Assembly (NCBI GenBank): GCA_025677815.1
Contig: JAIXMP010000009.1
Span: 558,001-622,000, forward strand
Reading direction: 5' to 3'
DNA: 64,000 nt
Source of the DNA: Phascolomyces articulosus
Lineage: Eukaryota; Mucoromycota; Mucoromycetes; Mucorales; Lichtheimiaceae
Shown: piece after piece, positions 10,441 through 22,144 of the stretch
Position numbering within the stretch: position 1 is the first letter of the stretch
How the letters are laid out: every line of letters starts with the position of its first letter
Made by a program: the position numbers and the translations under genes
Notes under the pieces: generated by a model
Database searches by the model: none
Told to the model about the DNA's origin: nothing
The model's input: only the letters and a program-made list of their open reading frames with translations

Positions 10441-12391
10441 AAAGATTTGATGGAGAGAGAAAAAAAGAAAAAATATTCACTCCTTTTATAGTTTTTTTTT
10501 TTAGAACCAATCTTATTGCTGGTTCTTTGTTGTCTATAAACATAATATCAATTCTTTCTGTAACCGACTACTTTTTATTTTTCCCAATAACAACTTCCTC
10601 AAAACAAGAAATGATTCTTTGTTTTCCTGTATTAAATTTAATTTTAGCACCATAAGAAATAATAAACCCGAATAGTCCGATGAATACATGAAAAAAATAC
10701 TTGAAAAAATGCAAGTTCATCAGGAATAACTTCATTTTAATAGAATACCTCTTTATGCTATTTACAAACCATTGTGCGTATACGAACAATCATGACAATG
10801 TCATGATAGCTACTATTTTTATTATATTTTACTATGTTAATGGAATAATACAGTGATCATTCTTTTTCTATCTTTCATATACAAAATCACAAGAAAGAGG
10901 CTGCATAAAAAAAGTATTTGATTTAAGAATAACGAGCGAAAACCATAATCTAGGTATACGTATCACGGTTTATTTTACCAGAAAAAAACCTGATTTAACC
11001 TATGTTGCCAGGAATATTATATTTTTTGATGAAAGAAAAAAACCTGTCTCTATTACCCCAAATTTAAGAAAAAAAATAGTTGGCCACTTTTCATTTTGTG
11101 ATTTAAGTTCTGAAGACGATTAATCGAGTTCATAGTCAATAATCTTATGTAGTTTAGATCTTCAATGTATACACAAATTCTTCAGTAGGGGCTCATGTCA
11201 TTGTCTTTATTATGTACTATATATAGTATTTGACCATTTTGTTTCATTGTTCTTATTTATATTGATATCAGCAACAAAACAAGAATCAGCTACTTTATTG
11301 AAAAAATAGTTTTTCTGGACAACCAAAATATTGAATGTTTGCACCCAGGAAGGAAACATGTTAAATATTGTTCATTCTGATAATTTCAATACAATTGGTC
11401 CAAACAGATATTTTACCACGTACCCCCATAATAAGTTACAAATACATGAACTAGATTTAACAAGTTTCTTTCCCGTAGTGTTATGTTTGTTCATTATTCT
11501 TTTATACGTATAGACCAAGCATCACAACTTTTTAAATAACATCATACCATAAGTATATATTACTTACTATGCTGATACGCGCTTTTTTGATAAATATATA
11601 TATATATATATCGTTTTGCATCTATTATTACTACTTCTTTTTTTATATTTACTGTGTGGTAATTTTCTTATATGAACTTGCAAAAAAAGTACAATATTGG
11701 GGTTTATATTTTCTTCATAACCATTCGAATTTAAAGTACTCTTTTTTCTTCCAGGTAAATAAATAAATACTGTATTACTAACTCATTTATGCCAATGTGC
11801 TGATGACATGTCAATGAAAAGAAACCCAGATATACAAAATTTAGAGCTTTCTTGTTACGTATTTCTCTGATTTTATGCAAGCTTATGTTTCCGTAGTTTT
11901 TATCGTGTCATGAAAAAGAAACCGTTGTGAAGACAGTAATAATTACATTTATTGATCATAATATAATTATAGAAGTAACCTATGAATACTACTGTGGGTA
12001 TTTCCTACTAGTTGATTGTAGATACCATGACTAACGTAAAATTGATATAAACATGCTTGAAAAAAAACATAATAAAAGAGCATTAGTAAAAACCTTTATC
12101 ACAAAAACAAGAAAATATAAAATTGGGTTTGTTGTCTGTAAGGAACGCGTGAAGATGAAACTTTGGTGTCCTTAAGCGAAAATCTTGATGTCCTTAATTT
12201 TTTTTTTGTATGGGAGTTTGGTTGGAACTCCGTTTTATTAAAAGTTACAATAATATGTTCAATGGAAGTGATGTTATTGCTGCTTCAAGTGACCATATTA
12301 CAAAGAGATAAGAGATGTATGACTAGACTAAAAGGAGGAGGGTCTTGTAATGTGATTAATATATATATATATATATTGTATAGTTTATACT

Positions 12392-15300
12392 TTATAATTT
12401 AATATGGGTTGTGATGGCGTTTATTGCTGTTGTAGCAATTTGTTGAGGGATAAAGTGTTTTTCGTCAAAAACAGTTGCCCATGGAGCTCGCCAAATATGA
12501 AGTAATATATATGAACATATGCGTAGAAAATTTTCATTTGGTATTTGCTGTTGTACTCTAGCATTTTTGGTTATTGACTGAAGTATCGCGTATAGCGGTG
12601 GATGTGTATGGAAGAGGTGGTGCCAAGCTAGGAACCAAACTTGTTTCTTTTTTGGACACCAGATCAGAAAGTGGTTGAGCGATTCTGTAAGGATGTTGGC
12701 ATATACGGCAGTGTGGAGATGTTACAAATGATGGACTGATTCTGTGTAGTAGATTTCCATAAGGAATTGCTGAATGAAAGATTCGGAATAAGATGTTGCG
12801 TGTTATGTGGTCCATTATGGTAGACCAAAAGTTATTCCATCTGATGTGATTGTGTTGAGTATAGTTCGTCTGTTGCGTTTGTATGTGGAGGCGGCATCTT
12901 TTTGGTTTGGGAGATGATAATGCATTATGCTGCAGTAGTATATCAGCGAAAAGTGTATAGTCAACGTTACCGATTTCTCCACTATGACCCCCACCTGGAT
13001 GATTTTTCGGGAGCAGGAGTGTGGCGAAGAAAGGGTGGATAAAGATACGGAATTCCTTTGTGTCTGTGAGAAACCGTTTGAGCAGTGTAGGATGTGGAGG
13101 GTGGTCGGAAACTTGTAGTGGACGTAAATGTTGTAAATTATGATCAAATGTAAAGAGGTCTTTTACTTGTAGTGTGTGATAACCAGGTCTAGGAGGAGGT
13201 CGGTTGTCAGGGTTCACATCAAATATACTAGTAGCTGGTAGTTGTAGCGACGTAGCAATTGCCACTGGTGGTGCAACAGGATAGGTGATCGATAGCTGGT
13301 CCATAGTACGATAGATAATATTAACTGGTGATGCTGTTGAAATTGCCTTTTGTTTTCGTGCGTTGGGATTCAAAAGTAATAGACGATGATCAGATATAAA
13401 TTTACTTGTGCTAGCCATGTGATGAATCAAACATAATATGTGTTCTGGCAACGTATCCAGCTCTTCTAGCATTGGAACAATCCATCGTAACTGAAGTGCA
13501 TTTTGTTGTGTTATTGAATCTAAAAGACCCACCCCTCCTTGAACTCTTGGTAAACACATTTTTTGTAGGAGACCTTTGGGAACATTCGACTTGACAAGAA
13601 ATTGGATAGATACTTCGAAGCTTTGAGTGAAATTTGTGTACTGGTACACCGATCACTCGTAAAATATGCCAAAGTTTTGACAAAATCAGCACATTAAGGA
13701 TTGTTGCTCGTCCACGAATAGAGAGACCTCGGTGTTCGTGCATTTGACAGTGGCGTTTGATGTTCTCTAATATGTTTGACATAAATCGGTCCAATTGTCC
13801 AGAGGAAGATGACAAAGGAAACCCAAGATATATCAAGGCATCGGTGAAAGTTCTATCATGACATCCGGGAAGCCCATGTTCCTGCAGGGCTGAATTCCAA
13901 TCTGATGATGATGGTTGACCAGACAAAGAGATGGTCTGGGTTTTGGTCTTGTTGAATTTTGCAATGGAGGCATTCTGGTACGTATTAAGATGCTGGAAAA
14001 GAATCTCTAAATCTGTTATATCATGAATGAAAACTAGAATATCGTCTGCATATGCCAATGTTTTTATAGGCCGTGGTGCTGGAATTGTTGGAGGTGCTTG
14101 ATTATGTGTTGTAAATGTATATCCTTGGAAACTGACATCATTTTGAATTAAACGGAGAAATGGTTCAATGGCTAAGTTGAACAGAATCGGAGACAAGGGA
14201 TCCCCTTGCCGTAAACCCCTTTGTTGGTGTAGTGTGTTGCTAAGATGACCATTGATGTTGATTCGAATATATGTGTTGAAAAAGAAAGCAGTAATCGAGT
14301 TGATGATGGCTTCAGGAAAACCAAACTTTTTCAAAGTGCTAGTGAGATAGGCAGGGTGTATGCGGTCATGCGCTTTTTTCTGATCTAATAAAAGGCCAAT
14401 GTCCTTGTTATTGTGTTGTTGAGCGTTTTCCATAATAATACGAGCCGTAAGTCCATTAGTAGCAATAAAGCGATTTAGCATAAAGCCTGTTTGTTGGGGG
14501 GTTGATCAGATCCTGTGCATTTTGGACAATCCGCGCATTCAGTAGACGAGTAAAAATTTTGGCGTCAACATTGATTAAACTAATGGGTCTCCAGTTTCGT
14601 AGCTGAGAAAGGTCCCCCTTTTTTTGGAAGCAGTCGAATTACTGTTTCTGTCCATGATGTGGGAAATATACCGCGATTTAGAGCATCATTATATACTTTA
14701 CATACAATATTTTCTGCAGACGGATGTTTGAATACCAACTTCCATATTCCATATTGTAACCCATCTAGTCCAGGGCTGCTTCTTTTTGGTGTTCTTGAAG
14801 CACCTGTTATCAAATCGTCCAAAGTAAATTCCTCCATTAAAATTTCTCGATCAGTATCATTTAGCTGACATTCTGGTGGTATATGTTGATGGAGTTGTTG
14901 AATAGCATTATTATCGACTGGTGTAGGGGTATATAGATCCTGGTAGAAAGTGGTTGCAGCCTCTTGCATAGAGGTTATATTATCACAGAGTTCGCCAGTT
15001 GAAGGATTAATCAATGGTGGAATGTTAATTTGTGTTTGGTTATGTACTGCAAGTTTCTTGAGATAGCCGGCTGAGGTTTCACCTAGTTCCCTCCAACGAG
15101 CACCAGCTTTTAGTGCAAGCGTATCGCATGCTTCTTTTTGTGCTATGGACATTTGTTTTTCGATGATCGGGAGGAACCACGCTTTAGTTGCTGCAGATGG
15201 TTTTTGTCGTAGGAATTTATTCCGTTTAGATTGTAGTTTGGCAAGATATTGGGTGGCTTTATTAATACGTTCCCGGCTGTAATTTTGCATAATCTTTTTA

Positions 15301-16178
15301 AGTGTGGATTTTAATTTTTCCCATTGTTGTTGTGGTGTTTGATTAGGGTCAATACGCTCGAAGAATTGACTTAGCTGAGAAGCCAGTTCTCTTCGGTAGT
15401 CCTTGTAGTCAAGAATTAGTGGGTTACCTCTCCAATAGCCTTTACCCGTTTTCGTTGGCCCCAGGTCGAAGGTGGTTAATAATAAGGCATGATCTGTCCA
15501 ACTAGTAGCGAGGAAGGATACCTCTTTGTTTTTAATACAATTTGTAAACTGGGTTGATGCAAACATATAATCAATTGTAGACATTGTGCAATTGCCCCTA
15601 CGAAAAGTTGGTAAATTGTCTTCAGCATGATCGGGGTTGATGCAATTGATGAATTCTTGTGTTAACATATTGAACCACTCTGGTGTAGCATTTCTATGGT
15701 AGTTTGTTCTTTGGTAGCTGTAGTTGAAATTTCCAGTTATAATTAAACGTTGACGATAAGGTTGATTGTTGTCGAAAATTATCGAATTGTACAGATTGGA
15801 GTAGAAATTTTGACGGTGTTTGGGTGATGTTGCTGGTGCATACAGTGTAAGTAAGAAAAAAGGTTGAAAGTCATTGCGTGTATGCTCGACTCTGACAAGG
15901 ATATGGCGGTGGTCGTTATAGATTTTTAGTTGTGTAAGATTAATATCAGATGAGAGTGCTACAATTCCACAATGAGCTGTCCAAAAGGATTGTGTTGCAC
16001 AGAAAGTATTATGTAGTCTTTGTTCTTTTTCAATGTTGTTGGCATGTGATTCTTGAGTGGTGATGATGTGTGCTTGTTGAGTACGGAGGTGTCGAATAAG
16101 TTGATTTTTGTTTTGGTGTAGGAGTCCATTACAATTGATGGACGCGATTGATATTTTATTATTGTTTAATATCATCAT
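12392..16178 (-). pseudogene. LINE ORF2: AP endonuclease and reverse transcriptase, frameshifted
   Basis: The first segment (16178–14580) opens with SIASINCNGL, the start of an AP-type endonuclease, and continues through CTMSTIDYMFAS and SWTDHALLL with the expected catalytic Asp and His. It runs into the reverse transcriptase at SSPGLDGLQYGIWK. The polymerase part goes on at 14481–13411, with QGDPLSPILFN and AYADD (14041–14055), and then at 13649–12558. Frame breaks lie in a C run at 14614–14618, a G run at 14496–14501 (plus-strand bases), between about 13600 and 13655, and near 12680. Past the last break a CRIC…H…WCP motif and tail continue to a stop at 12392. No full-length protein can be made from this copy. 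Confidence 0.88.
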
Positions 16179-16198
16179 TACTAATAGAGATTATAAGT

Positions 16199-17728
16199 TT
16201 ATTGTAATCCAGCTGATGTGCCGAATTCTTGCTCCTTTTGTTGCTGCTCTTTTCGTTGGCTGTTGGATCGTGTGGTGACACCAACATGATTATTTTCTTT
16301 CATACTGTATTGGGCTTCATATTCTTGTACAAATTGTGCGAATTTTTGTTGTAAAACGATATACAGAATGGCTTGCCATTCTTGGTTAAGATTGGTTTCA
16401 TGGATTAAACTTTGTCCAACATCAGATATATGCAATTGGTCCATCCAGTCTTGTTCCAGGTTGAGGTTGCTTGCATGCTCCTTGATGTTTTCATTGACTT
16501 GTTTGTGATCGGATTCGATAAAAGACAAAATGGCATCGTCCATTTTTTGTTCGATAAACCCAAGCTTGTGGTACTCCTCGCTATTATCCATTTCATCAAC
16601 AACCATATCGCCAGAGTCATTTATGGTAGATTCTGGTTTCTTTGGTTCCAAAATAGGAGAAGATTTTGGTTCGGTTTCTTGATCATGTTCATTTCTCAGT
16701 AAAGAGAAGGTGTTTTTATCTTGAGAGCGTTGCGTTGGTGTTACATCCACCACATGTTTTGTTCCTTTTGAGGAGGAAGAAGATGTGTTATGGCTCCCAC
16801 CAGTTTTACGACGATTGCGTTTACCACCTCCTGGTGTCCATTGTTGACCTGCTTTGGCAAAAGGACAGCTGCCTGCAAAGTGTATCTTATCACCACATTT
16901 ATAACATCCTTGATTGTTACGCTGACCTCTAGGGCAAACTTCTCGAGCATGTCCTGCTTCATGGCAACGAGAGCAATACAAAGGCATCTGATCAAAGTTG
17001 GCATAGATCAGATCGTCTGGATCTCCACGCCAAGGAACATGATGATCCAGTTTTTTATATTTTTTATTTGGACGTTCTTGGATATCAAGGACTGCAAATC
17101 CATTTCCCATGTAAGCCTTTGTTTGGGGATCACGGTTAATGCCAACATCCAATATTTCACCGTGGGATCCAAGTGTCTCTCTTAATCTTATTTCTAACTC
17201 GTTTTGATCGAGAAGAGGAAGGTTGGAGAGTCGAACCTTTTGAATTTTTGCGTTTTTGTCGAGAGCGATAGCTGCTCTGATGGTAATTGTAGAGGAAAAT
17301 TGGATGCCTTGCATTAGAGCATGCTCTCTTTCTTCCTCTGTTTTTAAATTGACTTCAAGATGAACTCGTTTTCCTTCTCTATGAATAAGGATACCTCGGT
17401 TCTTAGGAAATATTTCCATGGTTTTGGAAGCGGCTTCGTTAACGAGACCGGGACATAGACTGATATCGAAGATAACACTACCACTGTTACGTCCTACTCT
17501 CCACACGCGCGAGTAGTAAGTCACTGCCTTTGGGTCTTTTTCATTGTTTTGTCTATGTGCATGTACCAGAGATACACGTTCTGCTTGGACTACTCGAGCC
17601 CAAGTAAGAACTGGAGCAGGAGATACAAAAGTTGTAGATGGTGTTTGTATAGCGGTGCCTGTTTCACGCACAGGCGTTTCTAGTTGGTTGTCGGGAAGAG
17701 CCATGTTGATGTCCTTGATAAATCCCAT
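16199..17728 (-). CDS. LINE ORF1, gag-like nucleic-acid-binding protein
   Basis: The intact frame of 509 aa has a central region resembling an RNA-recognition fold (about residues 70–215). It is followed by two zinc knuckles of the CCHC type: CSRCHEAGHAREVC and CYKCGDKIHFAGSC (about residues 250–290). A basic Ser-rich linker and an acidic, Gln-rich C-terminal part come next. ORF1 proteins of L1-like elements bind element RNA and form the particle that carries ORF2 protein. The start could also be the Met a few codons downstream, before ALPDNQLE. It is 20 nt upstream of ORF2, in another frame. It is unbroken although its partner ORF2 is decayed. Confidence 0.85.
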   Translation of the reverse strand: MGFIKDINMALPDNQLETPVRETGTAIQTPSTTFVSPAPVLTWARVVQAERVSLVHAHRQNNEKDPKAVTYYSRVWRVGRNSGSVIFDISLCPGLVNEAASKTMEIFPKNRGILIHREGKRVHLEVNLKTEEEREHALMQGIQFSSTITIRAAIALDKNAKIQKVRLSNLPLLDQNELEIRLRETLGSHGEILDVGINRDPQTKAYMGNGFAVLDIQERPNKKYKKLDHHVPWRGDPDDLIYANFDQMPLYCSRCHEAGHAREVCPRGQRNNQGCYKCGDKIHFAGSCPFAKAGQQWTPGGGKRNRRKTGGSHNTSSSSSKGTKHVVDVTPTQRSQDKNTFSLLRNEHDQETEPKSSPILEPKKPESTINDSGDMVVDEMDNSEEYHKLGFIEQKMDDAILSFIESDHKQVNENIKEHASNLNLEQDWMDQLHISDVGQSLIHETNLNQEWQAILYIVLQQKFAQFVQEYEAQYSMKENNHVGVTTRSNSQRKEQQQKEQEFGTSAGLQ

Positions 17729-18060
17729 TACCTCGAATTCAATAAACTCACCTCCTTCCTAAATTAGAAATGTTCTGAGTTAAAACAGCCAATCGTTTGG
17801 TAGAGAAGGTACAATTATAAATGAGTTATGTATATTATATTTCATGTATATAGTATGCAATGCTATATCTCGAGTAACAGGAGAAGGCGAACAATGTCAT
17901 ATTGATATTTTGCTATATATAATTATTTTTATTTTGACATGTAATCAATTACTATGGGAGATGTAAAAACATAGAATATTGTTGTTAGTTAGATACATAA
18001 AGCTGAAATATATACATTGTCTTGATAAAAGTAACCTGATATTCGTATTGGTATTATATA
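17729..18060. other. Short noncoding gap 5' of the LINE element
   Basis: Probably contains the 5' end or UTR of the LINE (a purine-rich minus-strand leader near 17745–17760) and then the 3' flank of the small gene at 18061. I see nothing else. Confidence 0.5.
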
Positions 18061-18204
18061 TTAGACATCCTGATCGTATCCTGTAGTGGAAACAATGTTT
18101 TCCTCATGAACAACAATATCGTCTTTTTTCCCATTTACATTGGTTGTAGTGTCGACCACTGAGGATTGCTGTGACGATACCTTTTTCTTAACAAAGCAAA
18201 ACAT
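18061..18204 (-). CDS. Small hypothetical protein, 47 aa
   Basis: A single-exon frame starts MFCFVKKKVSSQQ and ends STTGYDQDV, then TAA. It is too short for usual gene callers. Support comes from its setting: a TATA box (TATAAATA on the minus strand, 18281–18288) sits 77 nt upstream of the ATG, followed by a CT-rich leader (TCTTCTTCTAC…) typical of expressed fungal genes. The protein has a Cys-containing N-terminus followed by lysines, then a hydrophilic acidic tail. Short cytosolic proteins with an N-terminal Met-x-Cys-Phe and basic residues exist in fungi and may be lipid-modified, but this is inference. No function is known to me. It is flanked by transposon debris and noncoding DNA. Confidence 0.5.
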   Translation of the reverse strand: MFCFVKKKVSSQQSSVVDTTTNVNGKKDDIVVHEENIVSTTGYDQDV

Positions 18205-18280
18205 TGTATGAGTATACTATATAGAAAAAAAAAGTCAAATGAAGTGAGAAAAGAATGAAGTAGTAGAAGAAGAGAGTTAG

Positions 18281-18288
18281 TATTTATA
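18281..18288 (-). promoter_or_regulatory. TATA box of the 47-aa gene
   Basis: TATAAATA on the minus strand, 77 nt upstream of the ATG at 18204. It is followed by a pyrimidine-rich leader. Confidence 0.45.
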
Positions 18289-19911
18289 CTACTTTAAGAT
18301 GTAAAAAAAAAAAAAATAACAGAGTATTATTGCTGACACATGTTGATCAAACTGTTGGAAGTTTAAATATGATTTACAATATCCAATTTTCTTCATTCTA
18401 GGATATTTCAAAGAACAATGTTATCTTTAAATGTCTGGTTGTTCCTTTCCCAACACGGAGATCTTTCCAGATACATATAGAGATGGATACATCAAAGTTA
18501 GCTGATGATCCGGGTTTTAGTGACGATGCAACACGCGCAAAAATGATCAGTTGTTTGAAATATACTCACGGACAAATGTCATGCGATAAACTCAAAATAA
18601 AAATCCTTGACATCTCATGAAAAAAGAAATTAAAATCATTCTGAATAATGAGAGTGTGGCGTAATAAAGGCGATATATAGATAGATCAACCAAAAGAGTA
18701 CATCAAGAGTTCAACAAAAACAGTTGGCCATGAATGGTACAACCCTATAATATTGCTACATAATACGTTGCGACACGTACCTTTTGGCCAATTTCCACCA
18801 TTACTTCTAGGTATCAAATAATTGATTTATTATAATACAACTTTATATAATATAAATATGGGATAATTGAGTCACTGTCATTTGTTTTTTATCAAGTGGC
18901 TAAACTTAATATACTTGGCTCAGTCGTTCTTTTTTGCCATTACTGGAAATAGAATCGCGATATCCGGGGTTGGACTTGATGGGGCATAATTGGAGCGAAC
19001 GAATCCATTTTTTTTCTAATCCAAAGTCTTTCTCAACGAAGAAGAGGGTCTGAAAACTAATTATAATTAGTTCAATGTCAAGTAATTAGTTTCTTCTTCT
19101 TCTTTTAATAGAAGTAATATCCATTGTTGTTATAGTAATAACGTATCAAGATAGGATCAGTTCTTTTTTATTCATATTAGTAAAATACATCTATCTACTT
19201 TGCGACCGTGAGACTCTTGCGGGTTGATAACACGGGACCCGGAAAAACATTCGAATTCTAATAAAAGGTATAATTAATCGGAAATTCAGCCGTAGGGGAA
19301 TATACAAATTTTCTTCGATGGTAATGAATATAGCATGATTTTTTGGAGTACAAGCCCATTCAAAAAACTATATTGTGCAAGAAAATAAAGCATATAAATA
19401 AATAAATAATAATATAAAGGACACATAAAAAAAAGACGAAGAAACGAATTATCTTTTGACAGTTCATCATTACACTTCTTTTTTCTTTCTTTTCTTAGTA
19501 CTTATACAATATCTCATATTTTATTGATGGTGTATGCTGCGTGATATGCTTATCGTACATCACTCCCTTGATTATTAAAACCCTTTACTTTCTCGCAATT
19601 TTTCTCTGTCTATTTGTATGAATCTGTCAACTCACCGCTCTACAGTTGCTACTACGTACTGATTTTGTGCTGGTTTCAAATAATTTGAACTGGTTATATC
19701 TAATCTACTATATTATATACTACTATTTTCACATATGTTTTCAATTTCTTTTTTGCTATTAATGTATTATTATTAGTTAATCTTGTTTATTTTATACAAT
19801 TTTTTTAAAAAAATAGTATATAGATAAAGATAATATTATATGTGTATAAGAAATAGAAAAAATAAGGTGTAGAAATCCTGGTAAAAAAAACCCCTCATGA
19901 TGTTAATGTAG

Positions 19912-20340
19912 TTAGTATTGGTGGCTATTACCATATTTACTATTCATTACAGTGGGTGATAGACTTTTATCTGTTGGTTTTAAAGCTTCGGGTTTGTACA
20001 TTGCGGATAACAATTTCCGACTGTGATATTTGTCTATGCGTGAATAAGCGCGTCGAAAAGATGAGAGCATGAACGGATCTATCAGCCGTAAAAAAATATG
20101 TGTGAGTTGTGAGAAGATGTGTACTAGGCAATCGGACAAATTTAATTCAAAGCAGCCAAGAAATGAAAATGCTCCCATCAAGCCTGTACTAAAGCAACAA
20201 GCACGGAAGACTTCCCATTGGATTTCAATAAAAAAAAAGTGTGGGGAACAAAAAAGGTCAATCGGCGGACTTTTGTATCCGTGGATTTGTTTCCAAAATC
20301 AGGGACCACTTTTGGCAGGGACGGAGGAAGCTTTGAAGGA
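19912..20340 (-). pseudogene. Possible relic of a membrane protein gene
   Basis: An open minus-strand frame of roughly 120 codons without an upstream ATG encodes QIHGYKSPPIDLFC. A Cys-rich hydrophobic stretch follows, then LRLIDPFMLSSFRRAYSRI and a hydrophilic tail to a stop at 19912. A hydrophobic segment, then DPF–(x)–FRRA and a polar tail, resembles the C-terminal end of a multi-pass membrane protein. I do not recognise the family and find no convincing upstream exons, so it may be a truncated or dead copy, or chance. Confidence 0.22.
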
Positions 20341-22095
20341 GGTTGGCGCTAGAGGATAAGGATAATGCCAATTTGATTCATTTGCATTTGCTTAGTTAGA
20401 AGTTAGAAGAAATCAACATATTTTTTTCTCAGGATAATTGTATATTCAATTCAATTAATAATAAAGTATATGAAAATATCGTTGACTGAGGTCGACACGT
20501 TCTTGATTATTATAATGGTATTATGTTATTAGTTACAAAACAATAATAGAACGAGTTTTCATTCATTATTAAGCAGTCCATTGATTCATTATCTAACTTT
20601 AATTTACCCCACAAAAAAAGAAAAAGAGGATTATCGACAGTAGTGAGCGCGGGAACCAAAACCCTTAATGGACAATCTATTTGTCCGGATGTTATCAAAT
20701 TCACAGTCTGGTGGGAAACTAAAAATGACAGGTCCATTGAAACACCGACTTCATTAGTTTTAGATCTACCGGCATCTACCACTACCTCTGATATATTACT
20801 ATTCACGCTCTCTCTATCTCAAAGAAGGGACCCAATCCATGAAACAATCCAATCAAATATCATATCTTGATCGCCATGGAAAATAAGGAACTGTTGGATG
20901 AAAAAAAAATAGTTTACCAGGTGTTACCAGTCCAACTCTTTTCCATATGATAATAAGCAAGCAAGTCATTACTATATAAGTTTGTTGTAACGAAAGTATG
21001 ATTTTCTATACTACAAATGTGTAAAGTTCAGGTATAAAAGTTTATTGTTTTTATATTATTAATACAAGGTATTGTATGTGCGTTTTTTATTGTTTGTTTT
21101 ACAGTCTTAGTTTGCCAATAACAACTATATAATGCTTGTGGTACAGGCTCAAGTTCCATGCTTATTATTAGTGTTAGAAGAAGGTTCATTCTCGGTGAAT
21201 GGAAACAATTTGATTCGTCAGCAATACAGTTAGGGTGGGCTGGTTGTTGAAGTGGGAGCGGGAGTCCGCGCTCTAAATAAGATGCCGTGTGTGAATTGAT
21301 TTACTTTATACACCTAATGAAATGAACAAGGAAATAAAGGTATTATTATTATGTGGGGTAAGAAAGCGTCGGAAGAGTTGTACATTATTCCGTCATAGGT
21401 TTAGAAACACACACTCTCTCTGAAAGCGGTAGTTGCCTTTTTGAAAAACAAGCTAATGAAATTCCGTTGGGTATAACTCGTGTTTTTTATACATGTCACT
21501 CATTATATGAAACACCATCTGTTTGGTCCATATATGTTTCTTGACAAAATAAGTCTATTATAATGACGATCTAATAATCTAGATATTACTGGGTTTTTGC
21601 ACCATATATTACCAATGAATTATTAAACCTTCTCAGCTATGAGCCCAGAATTTGGATTGTATGATGAATAGCATATTCTGCTATATCTAAGTGAATAAAT
21701 ATGAGCATAAAAGTTGGGCGCTAGTTCAATCCAACAATCCACACAAATCCCTAATATCATTCATATCGGGTGGGTTCTATGGGAAAAAAATGCAAACATA
21801 TCACAGGTCCTTTCACTTTTCTTTTCCCCCCTCCTCCCCCCAAAGTTTATAGTCACAGAGCTTTTTTAGCTAAGATGTGTTGGAAAACACTTTTTACCCA
21901 ATCATTACACTGGAGTCACTCAAAAACCTTATTGTAATATACCCAAAAATAGTGGTACATCAACGTATCTACGTAGAAGCAAGACAACAGAAAAACAAAT
22001 CTTATAAAAGTGGCTGCATCCAGAACCCTCATTTATTTTTTTAATCCTTTATTTTTTCTTATTTCTATTTTACAACATATAATCTTGACCTTTTC

Positions 22096-22106
22096 TATAT
22101 ATATAA
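22096..22106 (+). promoter_or_regulatory. TATA-like element of the permease gene
   Basis: TATATATATAA about 40 nt upstream of the ATG at 22145. It is downstream of TC-rich DNA. TA-rich runs are common here, so this is a weak call. Confidence 0.3.
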
Positions 22107-22144
22107 TAAACTTTTAATAATCATACTCCTATTTCAATATAACA

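Larger units (their letters stand above)
9606..12391. other. Noncoding region with exon-like relics
   Basis: No complete gene. It includes exon-like pieces on the minus strand at 9860–10262 and a GT-rich minisatellite at 10379–10440, both listed separately. The right end borders the 3' tail of the LINE element, including a TA run at about 12357–12376. Confidence 0.5.
12392..17728 (-). mobile_element. Degenerate non-LTR (LINE, L1-like) retrotransposon
   Basis: On the minus strand there is a zinc-knuckle ORF1 (17728–16199) followed 20 nt later by an endonuclease–reverse transcriptase ORF2 (16178–12392). This order, the AP-type endonuclease, the YADD polymerase box and a C-terminal cysteine/histidine motif fit L1-like non-LTR elements known from Mucorales. 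ORF1 is open over its whole length, but ORF2 is broken by about four frameshifts, so the copy is not autonomous. A TA repeat at about 12357–12376 lies just past the ORF2 stop and may be its 3' tail. I could not define target duplications, so the outer limits are approximate. Confidence 0.9.
18205..22144. other. Long noncoding region between the 47-aa gene and the permease
   Basis: The region is mostly AT-rich with no complete gene. A membrane-like relic frame on the minus strand (19912–20340) is listed separately. Weak open frames on both strands at about 20510–20870 have no motifs or splice support. A TA-rich element (22096–22106) lies just before the permease ATG. Confidence 0.5.

Noticed and set aside
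12163..12402. Plus-strand frame of 79 codons
   Set aside because: It runs into the LINE 3' tail and its TA repeat; low-complexity composition.
16412..17185. Several plus-strand open frames opposite LINE ORF1
   Set aside because: They are antisense shadows of the zinc-knuckle ORF1, which has clear motifs on the minus strand.
20510..20870. Overlapping frames on both strands
   Set aside because: Neither has recognisable motifs, splice signals or a promoter; both strands being open is expected by chance at this length.
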